Shown: positions 46,655-59,900 of the stretch, piece after piece
Layout: the number at the start of each line of letters is the position of its first letter
Numbering within the stretch: the stretch's first letter is position 1
The notes under the pieces: model-generated
Told to the model about the DNA's origin: nothing
The model's input: the letters and a program-made list of their open reading frames with translations, nothing else
Databases searched by the model: none
Program-made: the position numbers and the translations under genes
From: Mytilus galloprovincialis
Taxonomy: Eukaryota; Mollusca; Bivalvia; Mytilida; Mytilidae
Direction of reading: 5' to 3'
Assembly (NCBI RefSeq): GCF_965363235.1
Contig: NC_134846.1
Span: 57,339,121 to 57,403,120, forward strand
Length of the DNA stretch: 64,000 nucleotides

Positions 46655-48139
46655 CAGTCCGGTGTATCCGCGCACCTAAGACTTATGACTTCGATAAAAC
46701 CAATAATTGGATAATATTGTGTGTATACATTCATAAAATACTTTTATTTCATAAAATTATCAGTTTGTAGGGTTTAACCCTCAAAATTTTGTGTAATGTG
46801 TGTCTAAAAGTGGGGAAACCCCAGTTCTGAGAGTTCCTCCAATGTCCGGTGATTTCGCGCATGCCTTCCAAAAATAGCTTCATTGAATAGAGGAAGATTT
46901 GCTGCTACGAAAGGTAGCTAAATTCAAACCAAGCACACTGCCAAGGAATTATAGTTAACCCGTACCAATGTAAACTCGTACCAACGTCAACTCGTACCAC
47001 TAAAAAAAAACTCGAACCAATGTAAACTCGTACCACTGCTAACTCGTACCAACTTATTTAAATGCATTTGATTGGTGTTTAATTATGAATATATACTGTT
47101 ATTTTTCTCAATACCTCTTAAGTCTGTTGCTTTGATAAAGAGTAGTGACACCTTCAGAGGAAAGTAAATGATACCTGAAATCATCCTCAGATTAGTCTTT
47201 CGTTTGCTATGTTGTCACGGTCTTGTGTGCTATTATTTATTAGCCATGGCGTTTATTTCTTTTTATGAGTTTGACTGTCCATCCATGGTTCTAATGGTAT
47301 TGTGAATAGCCAGTAGACGTAATGGTAGTGTTGGCAGCATAATATTTTAAGTTTATTTCTATTTATGAGTTATGAGTTTGACTGTCCATCTGTATTGTGA
47401 ATAATGGTATTGTGAATGGCCAGTAGGCTTAATGGTAGTACTGGCAGAATAACAAAGTATATAACAACAATCAAAATGTATTAATATGATTAAACGAAGT
47501 TGATTAGTTAATAATCAACCAATAATCACACAATCAAAGGAATGTATTAATTTGATCACACAATCAAAGGAATATCATATATTAATTAGCAGGGTATTAA
47601 GGTAATTAAGACCATTTATATTAGTATCTTAATTAAAAAAAAACGTATTTTTGTCCAAGTTTTCATTAAAATCCAGTATAAAATTACAGTAATTCAACTT
47701 TTTTTTATTAATTTTAGAAAGAAAAAACACCACAAAACATTCATATTTTTTGATATATTTTTAATGGTACGACTTTACGTTGGTACGAGTTAACTTTTTT
47801 AGGATGAGTTAACATGGTACGAGTTTCCGTTGGTACGAGTTAACTTGCTTCCCTGCCAAGGATGCAGAGCAAAAATTATTTCTATCTGATAAAAATTTGA
47901 CTTAAGTAAAAACAAATTTTATCTGATGCTGTATTTTTTTAATGGACATTGGCCAAATATTGTAAATCTAGGGATTGCAGTTATTATTTCAATCTGGAAC
48001 TTATCAATTTTATTCTTTTTTATCCCTTTGAAATGCTAACACAATAACAAGAACAATTTTATTTGCGTTACAGTGTTGATATAACGAAATCAGCTAATCA
48101 GCTGTATCACCGGCTGCGCGGACACCGGGGACTCCACTG
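46655..48139. mobile_element. TA-flanked CAGT...ACTG TIR element, split by a second element
   Basis: The left end cagtccggtgtatccgcgca and the right end tgcgcggacaccggggactcc followed by actg are imperfect inverted repeats. TA lies on both sides (46653-46654, 48140-48141), as in Tc1/mariner/pogo elements. With the inner element and one target copy removed it is about 570 bp. No ORF. Confidence 0.65.
46948..47852. mobile_element. 905-bp element with 10-bp target duplication, nested in 46655-48139
   Basis: Flanked by ctgccaagga at 46938-46947 and 47853-47862. The ends share a ~30-bp inverted repeat, gttaac(c/t)cgtaccaa..g..aaactcgtacca, with three mismatches. The subterminal regions hold further actcgtaccaa copies. 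A 9-10 bp duplication fits Mutator-like elements. No transposase is present. The interior carries two fragments ('tatgagtttgactgtccatc') of the retroelement tail seen at 49630-49690. Confidence 0.75.
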
Positions 48140-48299
48140 TATTTATGGAAAGCCTCAGCTGTCATATATTAGAGATTTACATAACGTTATGCTGAAGCTT
48201 CCTATGTAAAGTTAATACAGCGTGATGATGAATTAAATCATTGAAATGAAAACTTTAAATAATAAAAATCCTGCTATGCCACAGGGAAATAGAGGATAT

Positions 48300-49310
48300 C
48301 TATACCTAAACTACATAAGTGTCCTTACAAACAATGGTATATTGCTGGGTCTTCAAAGTGCTCCACCAAACCTCTTTCGAAATTATTAACATCTATTAAA
48401 GACGGGCTTCAAAGTTATTGTGAAACTGCCTATTCTAGAGGGGTCGTGAATCCAAAGATCTTTTAGAGTACATACAATCTAACTCTCTTTCATCGTGTAA
48501 CAGTATTAAAACATTTGACTTTTCTACTCTTTACACTAGTATTCCACATTCCAAACTAAAAGACAAATTGAAAGAGTTGGTATTGCTTTGCTTCGTAAAA
48601 AAGAATGGCCAACGTACATGTAGATACAAGTATCTCGTCTTAGGGAGGGATAAATCCTACTTTGTAAAGGATCACTCTGATTCGAACAAAAAAATTTTCT
48701 GAAACTGATATTATCAAGATGCTTGATTTCTTGATTGACAACATATTTGTTACGTTCGGAGGACGTGTTTTTCAACAGACTGTCGGCATTCCAATGGGAA
48801 CAAACTGTGCCCCTCTACTTGCTGACTTGTTTCTTTATTATTATGAGGCTGACTTCATGCAGGAACTTCTTAGGAAGAAAGATAAGAAGTTAGCAATATC
48901 CTTTAACTCTACTTTTCGCTACATAGATGATGTTCTTTCACTAAATAATTCAAAATTTGGTGACTATGTGGAACGCATCTATCCAATCGAACTAGAGATA
49001 AAGGATACTACAGATACAGTTAAGTCAGCCTCATATCTTGACTTACATCTAGAAATTGACAATGAGGGTCGGTTGAACAAAACTTTACAACAAAAGAGAT
49101 GATTTCAGCTTTCCAATTGTGAACTTTCCATTTCTAAGTAGCAACATTCCAGCAGCACCTGCATACGGGGTATATATCTCCCAACTGATACGATATTCCC
49201 GTGCTTGCATTTCCTTTCATGATTTTCTTGATAGAGGGTTGCTGCTCACAAGGAAGCTATTAAACCAAGAGTTCCAAATGGTGAAGTTGAAATCATCCCT
49301 TCGTTAATTT
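48300..49310 (+). pseudogene. Penelope-like reverse transcriptase fragment, broken
   Basis: Translated pieces carry RT motifs in order: a TFDFSTLYTSIP block (about 48515-48545), GIPMGTNCAPLLADLF (about 48787-48834), and FRYIDDVLSL (about 48917-48946) with the catalytic D-D pair intact, then IYPIELEIKDT and SASYLDLHLEID. The open part is 48719-49102. There is a frame break in an A-run near 48695 upstream, another near 49100, and several stops before 48480. The STLYTSIP and RYIDD motifs fit Penelope-like elements better than LINEs, which is inference. Without the missing and shifted parts it should be inactive. Confidence 0.75.
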
Positions 49311-49319
49311 TACGGACGC

Positions 49320-49700
49320 CATCACGAGTTGGTACCGTTATGGAATAACCGTTTCACAAATGATAACAGATATGTTCCTTACGTTGTAACTACAATCCCC
49401 TTCCCTTTCATGAATGTGACATACCAATTAGACTATTTACCGGATGTGTTATCACATAAGCAACACGATGGGTGCCACATGTGGAGCAGGATCTGCTTAC
49501 CCTTCCGGAGCACCTGAGGTCACCCCTAGTTTTTTGGTGGGGTTTGTGTTGTTTATTCTTTAGTGTTCTGTGTTGTGTCGTGTGTGCTGTTGTTTGTTTG
49601 TCCTTTTCATTTTTAGCCATGGCGTTGTCAGTTTGTTTTGGATTTATGAGTTTGACTGTCCCTTTGGTATCTTTCGTCCCTCTTTTCTCTTCATGTCCTA
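49320..49700 (+). mobile_element. 3' tail of the retroelement
   Basis: Follows the RT fragment: 'gatgggtgccacatgtggag', 'gcacctgaggtcacc', and the tail 'ttagccatggcgttgtcagt' + 'tatgagtttgactgtccctt' + 'ggtatctttcgtccc'. The last block recurs alone at 56450-56521, and partly at 47236-47300 and 47350-47390, as expected for 5'-truncated copies of a retroelement. Confidence 0.6.
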
Positions 49701-49859
49701 ACAACGTGTCCTGTTCTAGGAAGTGTATATTTTATCTACTATGATTTTTTTACATTTCACTGTCAATGTATAGCACATCACCATTGGATTTTACCTTGAT
49801 GTAATATATTTTATCCCTGTTTCCTCCCCCTATTGAATTTTTAATATTACCCGTTAAGG

Positions 49860-49985
49860 GATGTCCCTTATAATAGGAAGTTGATACGAAGTAAAGAAAA
49901 GAAAGAAAGAAAATACCGAACTCTGAGGAAAATTCAAACGGAAAGTCCTTAATTAATAGAATTGCAAAATCAAAGTATTTTGACA
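49860..49985. repeat. Dispersed repeat (ggaaagtcc family), copy 1
   Basis: 'ccgaactctgaggaaaattc' + 'aaacggaaagtcctta' + 'attgcaaaatcaaa' parallels 63340-63390 ('cccggagggaaattctagac' + 'ggaaagtccctaag'). Confidence 0.45.
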
Positions 49986-50090
49986 ATATCAGTCCTCATT
50001 ACAATTCATTAAATATAAGTGTTCCAGATAGGATTTCAAAGGCCTAGTGCTTATCCTAAAAAAGACAGGTGCAGGTCACTTCATACCTAG

Positions 50091-50230
50091 TTGATTCGTA
50101 AATAACTAAGTTGATTCGTAAATAACTAAGTTGATTGGTAAATAACTAAGTTGATTGGTAAATAACTAAGTTGATTGGTAAATAACTAAGTTGATTCGTA
50201 AATAACTAAGTTGATTCGTAAATAAATAGG
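50091..50230. repeat. 20-bp minisatellite, seven copies
   Basis: Unit ttgattSgtaaataactaag with starts at 50091, 50111, 50131, 50151, 50171, 50191 and 50211. One base alternates C,C,G,G,G,C,C along the array. The copies are otherwise nearly identical. Confidence 0.92.
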
Positions 50231-50791
50231 TTGTTTCATAACCTTATAACAATATAATATTATTATATGAGTTAAAGAATGTTTCGATTAAAAAATAATA
50301 AAAAGACTAATATTAAATTGATTTCACATAATTTTTCATTTTTCAAGTACAAATTTGCATACATAGGAATAGAACAGGAAAATTAACATAACAATCATCT
50401 TTTTGATGTTCCTCATCTTTATCAAAGTATTTAGCTTTTTGCAATATGCATGATGTGTAAGAACCCACTACATTGAAGGATGCATATTCTCATTCAGGAT
50501 AAATATACTCAAAACCAGATGTCATAAGTACATTGTTAAGGAGGTGTGCTTTTGTTTACAGACCAACTGCTGCTGCTGCTGCTCAGGCCAACTAGACTTT
50601 GTTTCATGTTTATACCAGGGTTTTTCGAAACAAGTAGCATTCAAAAAGACCCTTTGTCTGTATTCTTTCCTTTTATTTTGAATGCATAAACCTTTGAAAT
50701 ATATATAAAAAATATTATTTAATGTTTTAATAACAATAATAAAATGTTGATGTAATTCTTTTTTTCTTTTGTTTTAACAGAAGAAATAAAG

Positions 50792-50951
50792 ATGAACGAC
50801 AACACAGCAGTGATCAGGATGAAGAGAGATTTCGATAAGTTTATAAGTGGACAATCTGGTAGACTTGATTTAAGTCAGAGTGTGGGGTCAGATGATAGCA
50901 GCTTTATGAACATTACATCTGGCACCGCTTTATCAGTCAAATCTATGCTGG
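50792..50951 (+). CDS. MAD1L1: MAD1 exon 1 (start codon, residues 1-53)
   Basis: The acceptor ttttaacag at 50780 shows a leader exon exists upstream, not found. ATG at 50792 follows 11 nt of leader. Encodes MNDNTAVIRMKRDFDKFISG, then a Ser-rich stretch. Fits the poorly conserved MAD1 N-terminus. Ends ctgg|gtaagt in phase 1. A decayed copy of its 3' half lies at 50993-51085. Confidence 0.85.
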
Positions 50952-53900
50952 GTAAGTTTCATTTTACATGTAGTAATTATAACTTGTTCTAAGTCTGTGT
51001 GTTGGGTCAGATGACAGCAGCTTTTTTATCACTACATCTGGCAGAGCAACATCAGTTAAATCTATGCTGGTTAAGTTTCATGTCAGTACCTGGTAACACT
51101 TTTCTCATGAGATGGTAAAATTTTAAAGGTCTGTAAATTTAATTGTGGTAACATACAGGCATGACAGGTGGACAAATGACCAAAGAATTTTCATATTTGC
51201 AATTTTTTTCTCACCTTGTAGAAGTTGCTCATGAGGTCAGATTCAGAAGTCAGTTAACTAGTCACTTACAGTAAATTAATGTTATTTGATATGCAGATTT
51301 ATTTGAATTAGCACATGTACGATCTATGAAGATTATTTGAGCCCTAAGCTTCCACTCAGTCAGGGTCTATTGTTTTTAAAACTTTTGGTGAGTCAAGTGT
51401 TAAATTTACTGATTAGGTCATGATGAATCATTAATGTTGAGTCAAAGATATTTAGTATGCAGTTGTATTAGCATTTCATGATTTACATTTTTCATTTCAT
51501 GGAGATAATAGTGCCCCTTCACTCTCAGTCATGGTTTATTGACAAGTTTGAATATTGTTATATGTAAAAGATCTTGTATCTCATTTAATTTTTTACCATT
51601 TCAGAAAAAGAAAAAGACAGTATGTTAAAGGATGCTGAATTATCTGCAGCAAGAGGAACTATAGCCAAACTTGAGGCTGAAATATCTACACTTAAAACAT
51701 CAAACAAGAGAGCGAGAATAGAATTTGAGAAAGATTTGGGTTGCTTCAAAGATGGAAAAGATGTATGTTTTTATTTTTAATTTTTTTATACATTTTGTTG
51801 AATGTTTTTATTAAAATAATTTATAACCTGTTACCAGTGTCACAGTTACAACAATATTTGATGAAAGATGACATCATACAGGTATAATACATGAAGCTTT
51901 CATGTGGCTAAAAGTAATCTTCAGATACTTTGATGAAGATTAAAAATCAAAGTATACATCAATAAACATGATGAAACAGCAACCCATTGACACAAATAAA
52001 CTCGAAAGAAAACACCAAAAATTCTCAACAAAAAAACACAAAAATATGACATAAGACAACCACTTATTAGGTTCCTGACTGGAAGCTCATGTAAATGCTT
52101 TGTATTGAACTAGTTTTTATACCCCAGTCTAAGACGTGTCGTATTATGGTAAACCGCTGTTTGTCTGTCGTTCCGTCTATCTGTCCGTCGTCCACACTTC
52201 GGACAATTGCTAAAAAACGCTTCCACCAACTTTTATGAAACTTTGTTGAATTGTTTATACTTATTGACGTAAGCTCCTTTTCATTTTTATAAATTTCAAA
52301 TTTTTCGTTTCCATGTTATGAAGTTTTATCCTTAAAAAAAGGGGGATTTTCCAGTTTTTGGACAATAACTCAAAAATGCTTCCATAAACTTTAATGAAAC
52401 TTTGGTGAATTGTTTATATCTATTAACGTATGCTCCCTTTCGATTTTTATAAATTTCAGATTTTACGTTTCCGTGTTATGAATTTTAATGCTTAAAAAAG
52501 GGGGGGGATTTTCCAGTTTTCGGACAATCACTCATAAACACTTTCACAAAATTGTATGAAACTTTGGTGAATTGTTTATATCTGTTGACTTAAGATACTA
52601 TTAAAAAATTAAAAGAAAATTAACAATTATAGGTAACCGTATGGCCTTCAACAATGAGCCAAGCCCATACCACACAGTCAGCTATAATAGACCCTGAAAT
52701 GACAAATGTAAAACAATTCAAATGAGAAAACTAAGAGCCTAATTAATGTACAAAAAAAAATTATTTAAAGCATAAAGACAAGTTAAAAGGGCAACGGGCG
52801 TATCATGCACTTATAGCACAGCTCTTTATTTGATATCTCAAACCCTAACTTTTTAATCTCTCACCAGTGGACTAACAAAAAATGCACAAAAAAAATTGTC
52901 ACTGGACTGCTTATAAAATTGTTTGCAGCAACATCATAAACAGCTTCTTAGTATGTTTGTCAAATTTCATCTCAAATTATTTGCACTTATTATGATGAAA
53001 TTCTTTTACATGTATGATAAATGAACAACATTGATTATACTGCATAATTAAAAAGTGTTTATTCCTAATGCAAAATTCCAAAATACACTTAGAAAACCCT
53101 AAGTCAAAGAACAGCCTGTTTTTCATCTTGAATTCCCAGTAAAGCCTTGAATTAAGATCAAAAGCTCTCAGTTAATTGAAAATAAGTGTCTTTTAATTTT
53201 CAGAGGGAGAGTGACAAAATAAAAGAGTTAAAATCACAGATCCAATTTCTGTCTAGTCGTGAAAAATATGCCAGAGAAGAACTAGAGGAATATAAGAAAA
53301 TTAAAGACAATTCAAGATCTGATTTTGAAACCAAAATCATGGAATTAAAAAAGGGAAATATGAAACTACAAGATGAAGTTCAAAAGGTATATAAATTTAT
53401 GTTTTCTTTGAAAAATTTACAGCAAGAGTAATGTGGATATAGGTGTCTGGTAGCAACAACATAATTATGAATGCAGTTCTTGTTTATATGTAAATCAATA
53501 TGGCGATAAATTAAGTTATACATGTATACCAGTCAACCAAAATTATTCTTCTGGTGAAGAGAATCATAACGTGTATAATGAGATTAATCGTAGTTGTTAT
53601 TAAAATACAAATTCTAGAGTGAAATTCAACAGATGCTACGGAATGTTTTTAGTATTTTGAGAATACTGCAATATTTCAGCTGCTTCTAATATTATTGGAA
53701 TAAAAAAAAACAAGAATTATACACAATAATCATTTTTCACCTGAATTCTATATATGGGTATGTATTGAAAACTTATTTTTGTGCCATTTTGTCTCTTGTG
53801 AAGAATTGTCTCATTGGCAATCATACAGCATCTTCTTTTATTTTATGTAAACAAGACCAGCAGTATATAAATATTTTATATTTTTTTCAGACAAGACAGA

Positions 53901-56900
53901 CATTATCAGAAAAGACTACTGAATTTAGAAGTGAGCTGTTGAAATCCCAGTCAAGTTTACAAAGAAATATTAATGACCTAGAGGAAAGTCAGACCCAGCT
54001 AAAACTTCAACAAAGGTAATCTTTAAGTTGGACAAAGCAACACAATTTATCTTCAAAAATGACAACAAAAAAGTTTTTTAGATATTGCATGAAAAATATG
54101 TTTAGATAGACACTTGGGTATGTTCAAATTCTTTATAAAGCTCATCATTTGCTATATTTAACACTGACCATGCAGAGGCTGAATGGCGAGTCAAGGTAGT
54201 TAAAAACTTCCATATATATATATTTAACATAAATCATTCTATTTCATAAGGCATATGCATAGTTTTGTATAGAAATTAGATTAAATTATCATATTTATGT
54301 TTCAATCAAATGAAAATCAATTTGAAGAATAAATAATCTCAATTTAATAGATAAGTCTATTAGCAAAATTTTACTTGTTGTAATGCCTCTTTTTTGGAAT
54401 CACTATGTAATCTTTATCATGAAGCCTTATGAAGAAATGTTATCAATGAATAATGAGTTGTAAGAATATAACAGTATTGGGTAATTTTACAGGAGAGTTT
54501 CAGAATTAATCACTGAAATATCTGAGTTAGAAGAGCACAGAACCAGAGCTAACCTTTTAGAACAGCAATTAAAGGTATAAATAATTTACTACATTCAATT
54601 AGCTTTAAAATACAATAGAATACAAGTTGGATTCCTTTCCTTGGCAAGCAATCTAACCAAACTTTTTTATGCTAAACCTAGGGTCATTATGTTTTTTATG
54701 CTAAACCTAGGGTCATTATGTTTTTTATGCTACACCTAGGGTCATTATGTTTTTTTTATGCTACACCTAGGGTCATTATGTTTTTTATGCTACACCTAGG
54801 GTCATTATGTTTTTTATGCTACACCTAGGGTCATTATGTTTTTCGGTTTGTGCATTTGTCCATTCCTTCAAACATCTGTTTGTATGTTGGTCCCACTTCA
54901 GGTTAAAGTTTTTGATGAAATTGAAGTCCAATCAACTTGATACTTAGTACACATGCTCCATATGATATGATCTTTCTAATTATACCCCCGCTTTAAAAAA
55001 GGGGGGTATACTGTTTTACCACTGTCTGTCAGTCCGTCCGTCAGTCCGTCCATCAGTCCGTCAGTCAGTCCGTCCCATGAAACTTTCGTCACATTTTTCT
55101 CAGGAACTACACATCCACCCTTTCTGTAATTTGGTATCAACATTTATATATGTCAGCCACACCGTGTGATGCGTTTTCAGATTCATCACTTGACAACTTC
55201 CTGTTTACCGAACACTTGTCTGATTTTACACATGATAGCCAAGTTGAAAATTTTCGTCACATTTTTCTCAGGAACTACAATACAAGGATTTCTGAAATTT
55301 GGTTTCAGGATTTATATAAGTCAGCTATACCGTTTGATGCGTTTTCAGATTCATCACTCGACAACTTCCTGTTTACCGAACACTTGTATGATTTTACACA
55401 TGATAGCCAAGTTGAAAATTTTCGTCACATTTTTCTCAGGAACTACAATACAAGGATTTCTGAAATTTGGTTTCAGGATTTATATAAGTCAGCTATACCG
55501 TGTGATGCGTTTTCAGATTCATCACTCGACTACTTCCTGTTTACCGAACACTTGTATGATTTTACACATGATAACCAAGTTAAAAATTTTCGTCACATTT
55601 TTCTCAGGAACTACAATACAAGGATTTCTGAAATTTGGTTTCAGGATTTTTATAAGTCAGCTATACCGTGTGATGCGTTTTCAGATTCATCACTCGACAA
55701 CTTCCTGTTTACCGAACACTTGCATATTTTTACACTATTAATATTATCCACTTGCGGCGGGGGTATCATCAGTGAGCAGTAGCTCGCAGTTTCACTTGTT
55801 TTTACAACAATTTCCTGGTCTACTGAACATGGAAAATGATAGTACGAGTGGGGCATCCATGCACTATGGACATATTCTTGTTTCAACATATTTTAGTAAA
55901 AGAACTTGTGCCTGTTTTATTTTCAATATTTCAGGAATTAGACACAAAATGTACCCGCATGGAAGAGGATACCATTGTTACCAAGGCAATGAAAAGTCAG
56001 CTGACATTATTTCCAGATATAGAAAAAGAAGTGAAGAAATTGAGAGAACAAAATGCTCAATTAAGGTAAATTTTGATTTGATCACAGATGCCATGTCAGA
56101 CCTTCTCTTAAATTTTGGGTCAAAAGTTATTGCTTGAACTTCATTTTAGCAAGGCTTTTTCTGGCGTTAATCGAATGTACATATCTGGAAATGATTTGAA
56201 ATTAGTAGAAACTAGTTGAGGAAGTTTTATTGCATTTTGTATTTTAGTAACAGATCTTATATTTGTATACAAGCACACTAAATGAGACTTGTAAATGTTT
56301 ATTAAAAGTCTACAATTCTTTTAAGATAATTAAGATTAGACAACGTAAATAGTTGATTATGCTATGTGGACCTCAAGATGTCTTTTGGTGTTTTTTTTCT
56401 TTCTCAATGCTATTTAACCAAAATATTTCTTTTCATAATGAACCTGAGTTGCCAAGGCGTTGTCAGTTTGTTTTAGATTTATGAGTTTGACTGTCCCTTT
56501 GATATCTTTCGTCCCTCTTTTAGACCATTTATAATACTATTTTGGATATATGTGAACTACATCCACTTTCTGATTCTTTGAACAAGTAGAAGTATAATGA
56601 GCTCAAATTGCATACACCTTTATGTTTTAGAATCCTGAGATAAATAGATTTGATATATATTTTGTTTTTATTTTTTAGAGAGATTCAAGAGAACAATATG
56701 TTGTTAAAAGAGAAAGCTGAAAGTTTGGAAAGAAAGTTGGAAAGAGCTGAAAAGATATACACTGATGCAGCTCATCTAGATACAGAGAATCTGGTTTGTT
56801 TTCAAAGACTATGAATTTGATATTATTTGTTGGACACCAATTTTCCTAGATTTTCTAGGTATAGGTAAAATAGGAATTTTAATGTCCTTAGAAGAACATT

Positions 56901-59900
56901 TTCTAAGGATCTGTATGGAGACACTGGCAAAGCTGCAAAATCAAATATCCTGAAAATACAACTTGTTCTCAATCCACAAAAAATGATATCCATAAAACTC
57001 TAGAATAATTAGACTGATTATCATTACTGAATTGTCTCTAAAAGTTTAGCTATCATTCCGGATGGAAATTGAATTGCCATTAAGGAGGACCTTATAACTT
57101 TCCATAATTACTACCTACCATGAAAAGAAAGTCACATTACCATTCCAGAGTTATGTCCCCTTAAAATGTAATTATATATGATTTTTTCATTGATTGTGTC
57201 CGCTTGTTTTGAACTTAAACTATATTTATTATTTTATTTAATATGTAACAATTAAGCAGTGTTATCTTCCTTAAAATAAAGGACAGGATACATTTTTACC
57301 TTATGATCAGTTTGCTTTTAATACTGTATACTAAATTACTAAATAGTGTTTGTTATCTCCAGCAAATTTTCTATTTAAGGCACTGAAATCAAAACTTCAG
57401 AAATGGGAACAGGTGGAAAAAGATGGCAAGTAAGTTACATTAATTTCATTAATTTCATTAATGTACACAAAAAACTTTATGTGGATTCTTCTTAAAGATT
57501 TATATGACAATTTGTGAGGCATAAAAATATTTTAATTTTGAAAGTTGCAAAACAGAACCAGCATAAATAAATTTCAGTGCTACATTTTCACCATGCTAGT
57601 AGACTATCATAGATATATTTAGTGATAATTACCATACACATGCAGCAAAAGCTAGTGAAGAAGTTATTGAACTTATCCAATGTTTAATGTGCTTAGTATT
57701 GAACTGCTGTACTCATTGCTTTATTCTTTAGAGTTGTCATTACTATTGACCTCTTGTGCCAATAAAAAATGACTGGGATGAAATAGCACTATAGTGCTGA
57801 AAGTGGCTTTAAAACCTGATCAATTAGTTATAAGAGGTGTATCAATTGAAAAATTATGTTAGTAGATTTATTTACAGATCACTAAAATATCAAAAAGATA
57901 ACTACTGCGAAGACCATCATTTTCTTATTTTTAAACAAAGTTTTCCAGAAACTTATTAGTCCACATAAAATTTTACTAGTCTGGGGTATCGAATTAGTGG
58001 CTTACATTGCAGACTGCATGCTTTCAAACTTAAATAAGTGAATCAAATTCAATACTTCCAGTTAATCCACAAAAAAATCACAAATGATTACACAATAAGT
58101 ATTTTGACTGAAAAAGAAAAATTTTAAAGCAAGTTCTTATATTTTTTCTAGATGCATAATCATTATTGCAACATTATTTAACACCTAACACTGCATAAAG
58201 ATACATTCTTTAAAGATATGACTTATTTTTAGATCTCCATCACAGTTAGCAAAGAGACTGACATGTCTACAGGAATCTGAGGCTGTTATGTTAGAAAGAC
58301 AAGGACAGTTGCAGAGCAGGTGTGATCATATTAATCCATACAAGATTCTTATCCTTTTTCCACAAACATGTTTAAGGAGGTAGACCTAGGTTAAGGGAAA
58401 TAACTCTTAAAATCATCAGTACGTTTGTGTCAACCATTTTCAAAAACATATTCTAAGCTTCTAGGTTACATAGATTACTTTTAATCTGTTTCAGGTAAAT
58501 GCTTAAAAAAACATTGATGAACTTGATTTTTACAAACGCTTAACTGACTTAAAGAGTTATCTCCCTGAACCAAGGTCTACCCCTTAAAAGGACTGAGATT
58601 TCAAATTAAGTTTTCTTTATGATTTTCAATAAACATGCTTGAAATTTTTCAAAATGTTTTAAATTATAAAATAAACTTATTTGTATACGTTCATTTCTTG
58701 TATACTAATGGACCTAAATCATATTGCATGGTTTGATGATAACATTGAGAATGAAAATTGGGAATATGTCAAAGAGACAACAACCTGACCAAAGAGCAGA
58801 TAACAGCCGAAGGCCACCAAAGGGTCTTCAATGCAGCGAGAAAATCCTGCATCCGGAGGTAGGCCTCAGCTGGCCCCTAAATAAAAATGCATTAAGGAAA
58901 ATTTCAGGCCTTATTTGTTAGAAATTAAATTATCACTTTTATAACAGTTTGAATAATTATTATTAGATATAAAAAATGAAATGAGACATATTTTGAATAA
59001 AGAATTACATGTGAGCCTGTAATTTGGACCAAAAACAAGAAATTAGTTTAATACTGGATATTTAATTTCCAACCAATTGTTAAAACATTCAGATGAATAC
59101 AGGTAATTAGCAATATAACCAAAAATATTGGGGTTTTTTTTGCTGCAAGATTTTAAAAATAATTTTATGTTCATCTCTTTAACAAAAATACAAAGCACAA
59201 ATCATTAGAATGAACAAACATTAGAAAACTATTTTTTTCATATCAAATAAATGTTTACAGAATTCACAGTTTAGAAGAACATCTGAATAGTAGTCAACAG
59301 AAGTTAGAAACAACTATAACTGAATTACAGAAAGAAAAGTCTAAACATGAGCAGAATGCTGATTTAATAAAACGATTACAGAGAAAACTTTTATTTGTTA
59401 CTAAGGTAATTAAGTCAACTTATAAAACCCAGGTCCAAAATAAGTGTATACTGGTTTTATTAGTCTGTCTGTCTTTCCGCCAAACTGTCCGTAACACATT
59501 TCTATTCAGTTTTCTAGCAACTTTGAATTAGTGGCCTTGATATTTGGTCCAAGGTTCATATTGGTAAGCTATCAGGGCTCACTACACAAGCTGAATTGAG
59601 TGTGATTATTGCCCTCGGATTCCCAACTTGTCTCTGTAGAAGTTTCCAGGCAAAGTTTGTGTTGCCCTTGACTTTCAGTTGATGTCCCTGAACCATTATA
59701 GACATTAGATATAAATCAGACTTTTTAGAACTTCTTACAAGAAAAATGTGTGCTTTCTATGAAATGAAAAGAACAGTTTTAGATTTAGGATGAAATCATT
59801 TTGTAAATTAGTGGTATAAAGGATTGGATTGGGTAGATCTTAGAAAAAATCTTTTTGGATTAAAAAGATGAATTTATGGTTGATCTTAAATAAAAACATC

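Noticed and set aside
55150..55782. A 210-codon frame with a 56-residue repeat
   Set aside because: It lies in a MAD1 intron within a repeat element. The 168-bp period alone explains the open frame, and a second overlapping frame is also open.
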